NCBI GenBank assembly: GCA_041488375.1
Contig: JBGPPD010000037.1
Span: 1 to 17,505 of the forward strand
Source: JAABQT01 sp041488375
GTDB taxonomy: Bacteria; Pseudomonadota; Gammaproteobacteria; Burkholderiales; SG8-39
DNA: 17,505 nt
Direction: 5' to 3'
In this document: positions 1 through 7,160 of the stretch, piece after piece
Layout: each line of letters starts with the position of its first letter
Numbering within the stretch: the stretch's first letter is position 1
Position numbers and translations under genes: made by a program
Notes under the pieces: generated by a model
Database searches by the model: none
Seen by the model: the letters and a program-made list of their open reading frames with translations, nothing else
What the model was told of the DNA's origin: nothing

Positions 1-1662
1 CTCACGCCCGAGCTGCTGCCGGCGATCGTGAGCGTGACGCTGTCGCGCGGCGCGCGCGACATGGCGCGGCGCGGCGTGATCGTGCGGCGGCTGGACGCGA
101 TCGAGGACCTGGGCGGCATCGACGTGCTGTGCACCGACAAGACGGGCACGCTCACCGAAGGCGTGGTCACGCTGGACGCGGCGGTCGACCCGGCAGGCCG
201 CCCGGACGCGCAGGTGAAGCGGCTGGCGTTCCTCAACGCGGCGCTGGAGACCGGCATCGAGAATCCCCTCGATGCCGCGATCGTCGCGGCGGGCGAGAAG
301 GACGGCTTGAGCGCGGCCGGCGTGCGCAAGGTCGACGAGATTCCCTACGATTTCATCCGCAAGCGCCTGACCATCGTGCTGGAGGATGGCGACGCGGCCG
401 GCCACCTGGTCGTCACCAAGGGAGCGTTCGCGACCGTGCTCGCCGTGTGCGCCGTCGAGCCGGCACTGCGAGAGCGCTGCGCGGCTTATTTCCGGGACGT
501 GAGCGCGCAGGGCTACCGCGTGCTCGCCGTCGCGACGCGCCGCTGCGCGCCGCGCGAGCGCTACGCGCACGAAGACGAGGCCGGCATGCGCCTCGCCGGG
601 TTCCTGCTGTTCCTCGACCCGCCCAAGGCCGGCGCCGCGCGCGCCGTCGCCGAACTCGCGGCGCTGGGCATCGGCATCAAGGTGATCACGGGCGACAACC
701 GCTACGTCGCCGCGCACGTCGCGAGCGCCATCGGGCTGGATGTCGCGGCCATGCTCACCGGCGAGGAGATCGCGCGCCTGAAGGACGAATCGCTGTGGCA
801 CCTCGCCGGGCGCACCACGCTGTTCGTCGAGGTCGACCCGCAGCAAAAGGAGCGCATCGTGAACGCGCTGCAGCGCACCGGCCACTCCGTGGGTTACCTC
901 GGCGACGGCATCAACGACGCGCCGGCGCTGCACGCGGCCGACGTCGGCATCTCGGTGCACGGCGCCGTGGACGTGGCGCGCGAAAGCGCGGACGTCGTGC
1001 TGCTGCGGCACGACCTGGACGCGCTGCGCCGCGGCGTGCAGGACGGCCGCGCCACCTTCGCCAATACCCTCAAGTACATCAGCATCACCACCAGCGCCAA
1101 CTTCGGCAACATGATCAGCATGGCGCTGGCCACGCCCCTGCTGCCGTTCCTGCCGCTGGCGGCCAAGCAGATCCTGCTCAACAATTTCCTCTCCGACCTG
1201 CCCTCGATCGCCATCTCCACCGACCGCGTGGATGCCGACAGGCTGACCGGCGCGCAACGCTGGGACGTGGCCGAGGTGCGGCGCTTCATGCTGCTGTTCG
1301 GCCTGCTCAGCACGGTGTTCGACCTGCTCAGCTTCGCGCTGCTGCTGCTGGTGTTCGACGCCGACGAAGCCACCTTCCAGACCGCCTGGTTCGTGATCTC
1401 GGTGCTCACCGAGCTCGCCGTGCTGCTGGTGCTGCGCACCCGCGGTCCCGCGTGGCGCAGTGCGCCGAGCCGCCTGCTGCTGTGGAGCACGGCTGGCGTC
1501 GCCGGCATAGCGCTCGCCTTGCCCTTCGCCGGCGGCGCCGCAGCATTGTTCAGCTTCGTCCCGCTGTCCTGGAGCCTGCTGCTGACCGCGGTGCTGGTCA
1601 CCGTCGCCTACGTGGCGACGACGGAGGCAGCGAAACGGCTTTTCTTTGCGCGGCGACGGTGA
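1..1662 (+). CDS. mgtA: Magnesium-translocating P-type ATPase (MgtA/MgtB type), C-terminal part
   Basis: The frame is open from base 1 and ends at TGA 1660-1662, giving 553 residues; the N-terminal third lies outside the window. The fragment begins in the M4 region (LTPELLPAIV, like MgtA LTPEMLPMIV). The phosphorylation motif DKTGTLT starts at base 136 (Asp is residue 46 of the fragment). The nucleotide-binding KGAF, then TGDN and the hinge GDGINDAPAL near base 904 follow. The C-terminal membrane part reads ANFGNMISMA and PFLPLAAKQILLNNFLSD, typical of the P3B magnesium ATPases. The family sits in the inner membrane and imports Mg2+ using ATP. No Mg2+-sensing leader can be judged because the 5' end is missing. 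Another P3-like cation pump is possible; the P-type assignment is certain and the Mg2+ specificity is inferred from the family. Confidence 0.88.
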   Translation, partial: LTPELLPAIVSVTLSRGARDMARRGVIVRRLDAIEDLGGIDVLCTDKTGTLTEGVVTLDAAVDPAGRPDAQVKRLAFLNAALETGIENPLDAAIVAAGEKDGLSAAGVRKVDEIPYDFIRKRLTIVLEDGDAAGHLVVTKGAFATVLAVCAVEPALRERCAAYFRDVSAQGYRVLAVATRRCAPRERYAHEDEAGMRLAGFLLFLDPPKAGAARAVAELAALGIGIKVITGDNRYVAAHVASAIGLDVAAMLTGEEIARLKDESLWHLAGRTTLFVEVDPQQKERIVNALQRTGHSVGYLGDGINDAPALHAADVGISVHGAVDVARESADVVLLRHDLDALRRGVQDGRATFANTLKYISITTSANFGNMISMALATPLLPFLPLAAKQILLNNFLSDLPSIAISTDRVDADRLTGAQRWDVAEVRRFMLLFGLLSTVFDLLSFALLLLVFDADEATFQTAWFVISVLTELAVLLVLRTRGPAWRSAPSRLLLWSTAGVAGIALALPFAGGAAALFSFVPLSWSLLLTAVLVTVAYVATTEAAKRLFFARRR

Positions 1663-1737
1663 CAAAGCGCAAAGCGGCGCCAGGTCCGGCATGGTAGGGT
1701 TTCGGGGTGGGGGGCGCATTCTTGCGGGAGGGCGCCT

Positions 1738-3300
1738 ATGCTGGAGTTGCTGGAGTGGGGCAAGAAGCACGGCGATGACGCGGCCGACCCGGGATCCGAT
1801 CCCAAGCCGGCCGGGGCATCGCTTGCCGGTCTCGCCGATGCGGAACCGAGCACCGCGCTCGGGGAACTTGGCGCACGGCTGGAGGCGTTCAGCGGCGGCG
1901 GGGACGCCAAAGCGCGCAACGAGGCGCTCGCGCTCATCCAGGACTCGGGCGCGGCGCACGTCGCCGCGCTGCTGGGACGATGCTTCGCGGGCACGGCGGG
2001 CACGCACGCCGCGCACGAAGCGACCTGGAAATCGCTGGCCGGCTACCAGTCGCGCCTCGCCCGCGCCCTGTGCTCGTCGGCGGGCGCGCTGCTGACGGCG
2101 CAGAGCGCGGCGCGCGCCCTGTCCGCGTGCCGCGCGCTCGCCAAGATCCATCTCGTCCACTACGAGGGCGTGCCGGGCAGGCTGTGGCACGTGGCGTACG
2201 CCATTCACGCCGCCGCGGAGAGCGCGGGTTGCTCGACTCACCCGGTCCACGCGCAGTCCGGCCAGCGTACGACGAGCACCGTGGAGCAGGAGCTCCTGCG
2301 CCTGCTCATGCTGCGCGTGAGCGCGCCCGAAATGATGGCCCCGGAACAGATCGAGGTCGCCGATCGTATCGTCGAGCAGCTGGGCGCCGAATTCACGCTG
2401 CGCCAGCCCGGGGTCGCGGACAACCCCTTTTTCTTCGAGCCGGGAGGCGAATTCCCCCCGCGGCGCACCCTCGGGCGGCAGCCGACGGCGAGCGCGCGCT
2501 ACTTCGGCCCCGGCATGGGCTACGACTCGCTGGAGAGAATCGCCAGGCGGCTGGCGACCGGCAAATTCGAGGAGTTCAGGCCGTTCGGCAAGGACATGGC
2601 GCCTGCGGTCCAATCAAGCGCCGTGCAGCACCTGCTCACCTTCTGGCGGTTCGATTGCCCTTATTCGCCGCCGGCGCACTCGCCCGCATCCGGCACCTTG
2701 CGGGCCGTGCATGGCTACCGCCAGCTCTGGCAGTACCTCGCCGACGCCCGGCAGGGCGCGGGCGAGCTGTCGCTCGCCGATTCCTCTGCCGGGGCGCCGC
2801 AGCCCCCGGAAACGTGGCAGCTGCGAGGCACCGGCGGGAGCGAGCTCGGCGCGGTGGTGCCGCAGGCGAGCCGCGCCTGGGTGAAGTGCGGCGAGCTGGT
2901 CGGCGTTTCGCAGGGCGACGGCGGCGAGCGCTGGGCGGGGATGATCCGGCGCATGCACGCCGAGCCGGACGGCGGCCTGCACGCCGACATCGCGATCCTG
3001 AGCCGCAATCCCGAGGCGGTGTCGCTGCGCGAGGTGCTCGAGCAGTACGAGGACAGCGCCTTCACCGACGCCTCGTCCCGGCAATTCGCCCAAAACTACG
3101 TGCACGCCGTCATCCTGTCCGGCGGCGCGGAGCCTTCGCAGCCGCCCAACCTGCTGCTCCCGCCGGAGACCTGGAAGGAAGGCCGCATCTACGAAGCGCA
3201 GGAGGGCGAAGCCGTTCGTTACCTGCGCGGCCTGCAGGCCGTCAGGCGCGGGGGCGACTTCGTGCGCGCCACGTTCGAGTGGGTGTCCGCGCCGGAGTAG
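1738..3300 (+). CDS. Uncharacterised protein, possible PilZ-like C-terminal region
   Basis: A 520-residue cytoplasmic protein without signal peptide or membrane segment. The start is supported by GGAGG at 1727-1731, six bases before ATG. Residues 1-340 are mostly helical, Ala/Leu/Arg-rich, with a conserved-looking stretch IHLVHYEGVPGRLW near residue 140 and EQELLRLLMLR near 185. Residues about 358-425 (WQLRGTGG, GAVVP, CGELVGV, WAGMIRRM, ILSRNP) look like a beta-barrel. They resemble, from memory, the C-terminal part of a widespread betaproteobacterial family sometimes annotated as PilZ or cyclic-di-GMP binding. The usual RxxxR and D/NxSxxG signature of PilZ is not evident, so c-di-GMP binding is doubtful. 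It lies 75 bp after the Mg-ATPase and its stop abuts the stop of the convergent hydrolase gene. Function unknown. Confidence 0.8.
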   Translation: MLELLEWGKKHGDDAADPGSDPKPAGASLAGLADAEPSTALGELGARLEAFSGGGDAKARNEALALIQDSGAAHVAALLGRCFAGTAGTHAAHEATWKSLAGYQSRLARALCSSAGALLTAQSAARALSACRALAKIHLVHYEGVPGRLWHVAYAIHAAAESAGCSTHPVHAQSGQRTTSTVEQELLRLLMLRVSAPEMMAPEQIEVADRIVEQLGAEFTLRQPGVADNPFFFEPGGEFPPRRTLGRQPTASARYFGPGMGYDSLERIARRLATGKFEEFRPFGKDMAPAVQSSAVQHLLTFWRFDCPYSPPAHSPASGTLRAVHGYRQLWQYLADARQGAGELSLADSSAGAPQPPETWQLRGTGGSELGAVVPQASRAWVKCGELVGVSQGDGGERWAGMIRRMHAEPDGGLHADIAILSRNPEAVSLREVLEQYEDSAFTDASSRQFAQNYVHAVILSGGAEPSQPPNLLLPPETWKEGRIYEAQEGEAVRYLRGLQAVRRGGDFVRATFEWVSAPE

Positions 3301-4110
3301 CTAGCGCAGCTCGAACCTGAGCGGCTGGTGGTCGGACGCGTCGGTGTCCAGATCGACCTCGATCGCGGCGATGCGCCGCGCCACGTCCGCCGTCACCGCG
3401 AAATAGTCGCGGCAGTGTCCGCCCATCGGCCACTGCTCGCGGTCAAACACGCCCGTGGTGGGCGGATGGGCCTCGCCCGGTCGCGCATGGCGCCACGCGT
3501 CGAGGAGCGGCGGCGCGAACAGAAGCGGGTACTGCGCGTCGCCGGGGAGCAGGTTCAGGTCGCCGCATAGCACGAGGGAGGCCGGGCGCGGCGTCGGATC
3601 GTAGGGGCTGGCCGCGGGCTTTGCCGGCCGCGCCTCGTTCGCGGCAACCTCTTCCTGCAACGCGCGCAGGCGCTCGATCTGCGCGGCGCGGTGCACGGCC
3701 GAGTAGTACTCGAGATGCGTAGTGACGATGCGCAGCGGCCCGCCGCGTGTCTCGACCACCGCCTCGATCGCCTGGCGCTGCATGTGCTTGATGCCTTCCG
3801 CGGCCGGGTGCGGCAGCAGGTGATTGAAGGCCTGCAACACCGGCAAACGGCTGAGGATCAGGTTGCCGTACTGGCGTTCGCCGCGCGCCAGGGCGGGACC
3901 GAAGATGACCCGAAACCCCGGGAACAGTGCCTCGAGCTCCGCGACCTGGTCCGCCCCGCCGCCGAACGCCGGATCGCGGCGCGCGATCTCCTGGAAGCAC
4001 AGCACGTCGGATTCGCCCATCGCCTTCGCCACGCGCGCGATGCGCCCGAGATCCGTGACGCCGTCGCAGCCCCTGCCGTTCTGGATGTTCCAGGAAAGGA
4101 TGGCCGTCAC
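3301..4110 (-). CDS. Endonuclease/exonuclease/phosphatase (EEP) family hydrolase
   Basis: A 269-residue protein with the whole EEP active site in order: Asn8 in LSWNIQNGRG, Glu41 in CFQEI, His132 in THLEYYS, Asp184/Asn186 in GDLN, Asp235 in RDYF and Asp260-His261 in SDHQPL. These enzymes hydrolyse phosphodiester or phosphomonoester bonds with Mg2+. Members include Exo III, DNase I, sphingomyelinases and inositol phosphatases, so the fold does not fix the substrate. No signal peptide is visible, so a cytoplasmic location is likely. The start is GTG, seven bases after the ugpE-like stop, so it is the last gene of the uptake operon. In E. coli the ugp operon ends with the glycerophosphodiesterase gene ugpQ; an EEP hydrolase here may do the analogous job of cleaving an imported phosphodiester (inference). 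Its TAG stop directly abuts the stop of the convergent gene. Confidence 0.88.
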   Translation of the reverse strand: MTAILSWNIQNGRGCDGVTDLGRIARVAKAMGESDVLCFQEIARRDPAFGGGADQVAELEALFPGFRVIFGPALARGERQYGNLILSRLPVLQAFNHLLPHPAAEGIKHMQRQAIEAVVETRGGPLRIVTTHLEYYSAVHRAAQIERLRALQEEVAANEARPAKPAASPYDPTPRPASLVLCGDLNLLPGDAQYPLLFAPPLLDAWRHARPGEAHPPTTGVFDREQWPMGGHCRDYFAVTADVARRIAAIEVDLDTDASDHQPLRFELR

Positions 4111-4117
4111 GAGCCCG

Positions 4118-4936
4118 TCACTTGATTCCCGCCTGCATGAACGATTGCATGAACTGGCGCTGGAACAGGAAGAACGCGACCAGCAGCGGCGCCACCGCCA
4201 TGAGCGTGCCCGCGCTGATCACGCCCCAGTCCACGCCCGACTCGGGCGCGCCGAAGATGGCGAGTCCCACGGTGAGGGGGCGCGTATTCACCGTGTTGGT
4301 GATGATGAGCGGCCAGAGGAAGTTGTTCCAGTGGTAGCTCACCGACACCAGCCCGTAGGCGAGGTAGGTCGGCCGCGCGAGCGGCACGTAGACGCGCCAC
4401 AGCACGCCGAGGAACGAGCAGCCCTCGACGCGCGCCGCGTCCTCCAGCTCGCGCGGCACGGTCTTGAAGGTCTGGCGCAGGAGGAATATGCCGAAGGCGC
4501 TCGCCATGTACGGCAGTCCGATGCCGAGGATGGTGTCCACCAGGCCGAGGCGGCTCATGATGCGGTAGTTCTCGACGATCAGCACCTCCGGCATGATGAG
4601 CAGCTGCACCAGCACCAGGCCGAAGGCGATGTCGCGCCCGGCGAACTCGAAGCGCGCGAACGCGTAGCCCGCCAGCGTGCACAGCACGAGCTGCACCGAC
4701 AGGATCATCGTCACCAGCACCACCGTGTTCAGGAAGTGGCGCGCAAACGGCGCGTAGGCCCAGGCCTTGGCGAAATTCCCGAGCGTGAGCGGCGCCCGCA
4801 GGTCGAAATGCGTGGCGAACGCCGCCGGGTGGAACGCGGCCCAGAAGGCGTAGAGCAGCGGCGAGAGCCACAGCAGCGCGAGCAGCCAGGCCGCGGCGGT
4901 CTCCAGGGGCGGGGCGCGTCGGCCGGCGGCGCTCAC
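4118..4936 (-). CDS. ugpE: ABC sugar/glycerol-phosphate-type permease, UgpE-like
   Basis: 272 residues, close to E. coli UgpE (281). The start is GTG at 4936, whose bases overlap the ugpA stop as GTGA; the frame stays open upstream, but only this start matches the family length and gives the TM1 beginning ETAAAWLLALLWLSPLLYAFW. Six hydrophobic segments are visible. The cytoplasmic EAA coupling loop that docks on the ATPase is at residues 163-190 (ELEDAARVEG, then RVYVPLARP). It forms the inner-membrane heterodimeric channel with the UgpA-like protein for import of a solute delivered by the binding protein. The 4-bp overlap implies translational coupling. The substrate is not determined by the permease sequence. 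Confidence 0.9.
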   Translation of the reverse strand: MSAAGRRAPPLETAAAWLLALLWLSPLLYAFWAAFHPAAFATHFDLRAPLTLGNFAKAWAYAPFARHFLNTVVLVTMILSVQLVLCTLAGYAFARFEFAGRDIAFGLVLVQLLIMPEVLIVENYRIMSRLGLVDTILGIGLPYMASAFGIFLLRQTFKTVPRELEDAARVEGCSFLGVLWRVYVPLARPTYLAYGLVSVSYHWNNFLWPLIITNTVNTRPLTVGLAIFGAPESGVDWGVISAGTLMAVAPLLVAFFLFQRQFMQSFMQAGIK

Positions 4937-5796
4937 CGGTAGTGCACCCGCCGTTCGACCAGCTGGAACTGCAGCACCGCGAGCCCCGCGAGCAGCACCA
5001 GCAGCACCACGGTCAGCGTCGAGGCGTAGGCCGTGTCGAAGAAACTGAACGCCACCTGGTAGATGTAGTAGAGCAGCAGGCTGGAGGCGTTGTCGGGCCC
5101 GCCCTTGGTCAGGATGAACAGGTGGTCCACCAGCTTGAACGAGTTGATGGTCGCGTTCACCATCACGAACAGCGTCGTCGGCATGAGCAGCGGGAAGGTC
5201 ACGCGCCGGAAGAAGTACCAGCGCGAGGCGCCCTCGATCTTCGCCGCCTCCTCGAGCTCGGGCGCCAGGGACTGCAGCGCGGCGAGGTAGAAGATCATGA
5301 AGAACCCGGCCTCCTTCCAGATCACCATCGCCATGGTGCAGGCGAGCGCGGTGTCCGGGTCGCCGAGCCAGTTGCGGCTGGCCACGCCGAAGAAAGCCCC
5401 GATCTGGTCGAGCAGGCCGATCTGCGGGGTGTAGAAGAACAGCCAGATGTTCGCCACCGCGATCATCGGCAGCACCGTCGGCGTGAAATACGCCATGCGC
5501 ACCAGCGCGCGCGCGGGCAGCCGGTCGTTCACCCACAGCGCCATCAGCAGGGCGAGCGCGATCGAGGTGGGGATGGTGCCGAGCGCGAACCAGAAGTTGT
5601 TGCCGAGCACCTGCCAGAAGATCGGGTCGTCGGCCAGCGCGGCGTAATTGCCCAGGCCCACGAACCGGGACGGCCGCACGACCGTCCCGGTGGAGAACAA
5701 GCTGTCGTAGAACGTCGCCGCCGCCGGGTAGTGCGTGAACCCGACGAGGAGGATCGCGGCCGGCGTGAGCAGCAGCCAGCCGTAGACGTGCTTCAT
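4933..5796 (-). CDS. ugpA: ABC sugar/glycerol-phosphate-type permease, UgpA-like
   Basis: 287 residues starting at ATG 5794-5796, four bases after the ugpB stop. The N-terminus MKHVYGWLLLTPAAILLVGF is the first membrane helix; about six are visible. The EAA loop lies at residues 180-206 (ELEEAAKIEGASRWYFFRRV, then FPLLMP), the site that contacts the nucleotide-binding subunit. YFTPTVLPMIAVANIWLFFY (103-122) matches the MalF/UgpA type of binding-protein-dependent transport permease. It pairs with the downstream UgpE-like permease. The adjacency of binding protein, two permeases and ATPase makes a complete importer of the CUT1 class (carbohydrates and glycerol-phosphate compounds). Confidence 0.92.
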   Translation of the reverse strand: MKHVYGWLLLTPAAILLVGFTHYPAAATFYDSLFSTGTVVRPSRFVGLGNYAALADDPIFWQVLGNNFWFALGTIPTSIALALLMALWVNDRLPARALVRMAYFTPTVLPMIAVANIWLFFYTPQIGLLDQIGAFFGVASRNWLGDPDTALACTMAMVIWKEAGFFMIFYLAALQSLAPELEEAAKIEGASRWYFFRRVTFPLLMPTTLFVMVNATINSFKLVDHLFILTKGGPDNASSLLLYYIYQVAFSFFDTAYASTLTVVLLVLLAGLAVLQFQLVERRVHYR

Positions 5797-5800
5797 CGCG

Positions 5801-7075
5801 CTAGCGATAGGGCTTGAGCAGCCTTTCGGCTTCCGCCTGCGCCGCCTGGAGCGCGGCGGCCGGCGTCTTCTGGCCGGTGAGCGAGGCCTGGATGGCGTCG
5901 TCGAGGAGCTTGCGCACGCGCCCGGTCTGGAAGGTCGAGAGCTCGGCGGTGGCGAACCTGAACTGGTCGCGCGCGACCACCGCCTGCGGGAAGCCGGCGG
6001 CGTACTGCTTGAGCTTCGGCGTCTCGTAGGCCTCGGGGCGCACGGCGACGTAGCCGGTGGCGATGCTCCAGTCGGCGGCGCGCTCGGGCGTGGTCATCCA
6101 TTGCACGAACGCGAGCGAGGCCTTGCGCTCCTCGGGCGTGGTTTTCTTGAACAGGTAGAAGTTGCCGCCGCCGGTGGGCGAGCCGCGCTGCTTGGAGGCG
6201 GGCAGCATGGCCACGCCGAAGGGGAACTTGGCGGTGTCCTTGACCGCGGTGAGGTTGCCCGTGGTGTGCCACATCATCGCGGTCTTGCCCTCGGTGAACT
6301 GCTGGCGCAGCGTGCCCCACTCGACCGTGCCCTCGGGCATCACCTTGTACTTCGCGCCGAGGTCGCGCCAGTACTGCAGCGCGGCGATCACGTCCGGGTG
6401 CGCGTAGTTGGTGCGGTTGCCTTCCTTGTTCATGAGGTCATGGCCGTTCTCGCGCGCGAACGCCTGGAACATCCAGTACGGATAGCCGGTGGAGGGCACC
6501 ATCACCCCCCAGCGCGTGACGTTGCCGCTCGCGTCCTTCTTCACCAGCTTGGCGCCCATCTGCGCCATCTCCTGCCAGTTGCCGGGGGCCTTCTCCGGGT
6601 CGAGCCCGGCTTCCTTGAACGCGTCCTTGTTCCAGTACAGGACGATGGTCGAGCGCTGGAACGGGATGCCGTAGACCTTGCCCTTGTAGGTGCCGTTCAT
6701 CATCAGCGAGGGATAGAACGCCTTGAGCCAGGCCTTGTCGTCGGCCGTGGCGGCGACGTCGTCCCAGGGCAGGATCACGTCCTGCTCGAGCAGCTCGTAC
6801 AGGTCGATGGAGTACAGCACCGAGATCTGCGCCGGCTGCCCGGCCTTGAGCGCCGCGAGCGCCTTGATGCGCGCGTCGTCGTAGTTGCCGGCGTAGATCG
6901 GATTGACCTTGATGCCCGGGTGCTCCTTTTCGAAGTCCCGGGCGAGCCCGTCGATCACCTTGGTGAGCGGCCCGCCCACCGCGATCGGGTAGTAGAACGT
7001 GATCTCGGTGGCGGCGCGCGCGGGGGCGGCGGCCGCGAACAGCGCTGCCAGCAGCAGGGCGAACAGGGATTTCAT
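5801..7075 (-). CDS. ugpB: Periplasmic solute-binding protein, UgpB-like
   Basis: 424 residues with a clear signal peptide: MKS, a Leu/Ala core, and a likely cleavage after ARA at residue 21. The mature protein begins ATEITFYYPIAVGGPLTKVI. It is a family 1 extracellular solute-binding protein: LYWNKDAFKEAGLDPEKAP parallels E. coli UgpB LYYNKDAFKKAGLDPEQPP, and GGGNFYLF and TGYVAVRPEAY occupy the positions of UgpB GGASLWVM and TGYLPITKAAY. The mature N-terminus differs from UgpB (FWHSMEG), so it probably belongs to a distinct subfamily and the ligand may not be glycerol-3-phosphate. The start is marked by a very strong Shine-Dalgarno at 7081-7088. The 50-bp gap to ugpC and an FNR-type box inside ugpC suggest its own promoter, fitting the need for more binding protein than membrane parts. 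Confidence 0.92.
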   Translation of the reverse strand: MKSLFALLLAALFAAAAPARAATEITFYYPIAVGGPLTKVIDGLARDFEKEHPGIKVNPIYAGNYDDARIKALAALKAGQPAQISVLYSIDLYELLEQDVILPWDDVAATADDKAWLKAFYPSLMMNGTYKGKVYGIPFQRSTIVLYWNKDAFKEAGLDPEKAPGNWQEMAQMGAKLVKKDASGNVTRWGVMVPSTGYPYWMFQAFARENGHDLMNKEGNRTNYAHPDVIAALQYWRDLGAKYKVMPEGTVEWGTLRQQFTEGKTAMMWHTTGNLTAVKDTAKFPFGVAMLPASKQRGSPTGGGNFYLFKKTTPEERKASLAFVQWMTTPERAADWSIATGYVAVRPEAYETPKLKQYAAGFPQAVVARDQFRFATAELSTFQTGRVRKLLDDAIQASLTGQKTPAAALQAAQAEAERLLKPYR

Positions 7076-7080
7076 GGTCT

Positions 7081-7088
7081 TCCTCCTT
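7081..7088 (-). promoter_or_regulatory. Strong ribosome binding site of ugpB
   Basis: Read on the minus strand this is AAGGAGGA, a near-perfect anti-16S match, five bases before the ATG of the binding-protein gene. It is much stronger than the sites of the neighbouring overlapped genes, which fits high synthesis of a periplasmic binding protein. Confidence 0.85.
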
Positions 7089-7111
7089 CGAAGTGCAACG
7101 TTATCTTCCCT

Positions 7112-7160
7112 CGGTTGCAGCCTAGTTACACCGGCTGCGTCACCCTTTGATCCATATCAA
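7112..7160 (-). promoter_or_regulatory. Putative class II FNR-type promoter for ugpB, inside the 3' end of ugpC
   Basis: TTGATCCATATCAA at 7147-7160 is a perfect match to the FNR/ANR consensus TTGATnnnnATCAA. On the minus strand, 22 bases downstream, lies a -10-like hexamer TAGGCT (7124 to 7119). This places the box centre about 41.5 bases upstream of a start site near 7112, the classical class II position. The ugpB ATG follows 37 bases later with a strong ribosome binding site. The box overlaps coding sequence of ugpC, so chance occurrence is possible, but the spacing matches the two promoters upstream of groEL and the dedA-like gene. Confidence 0.5.

Noticed and set aside
1713..1736. A hairpin GGCGC/GCGCC enclosing the ribosome binding site of the 520-aa gene, considered as a riboswitch or thermosensor
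   Set aside because: Five-base G/C stems arise easily in this composition, and there is no conserved aptamer-like structure in the 75-bp gap.
3824..4942. A 372-codon plus-strand open frame opposite the EEP and UgpE-like genes
   Set aside because: It is low complexity (Glu, Arg, His, Gln) and has no domain; the minus strand encodes two recognisable proteins here.
4118..5536. A long UgpE reading starting far upstream of the permease
   Set aside because: The first 200 residues would be an out-of-frame reading of ugpA. The GTG at 4936, overlapping the ugpA stop, gives the normal family length.
7117..7138. A hairpin at the ugpC stop considered as a terminator
   Set aside because: The stem is only six base pairs and no U tract follows. 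It also overlaps the predicted -10 of the ugpB promoter.
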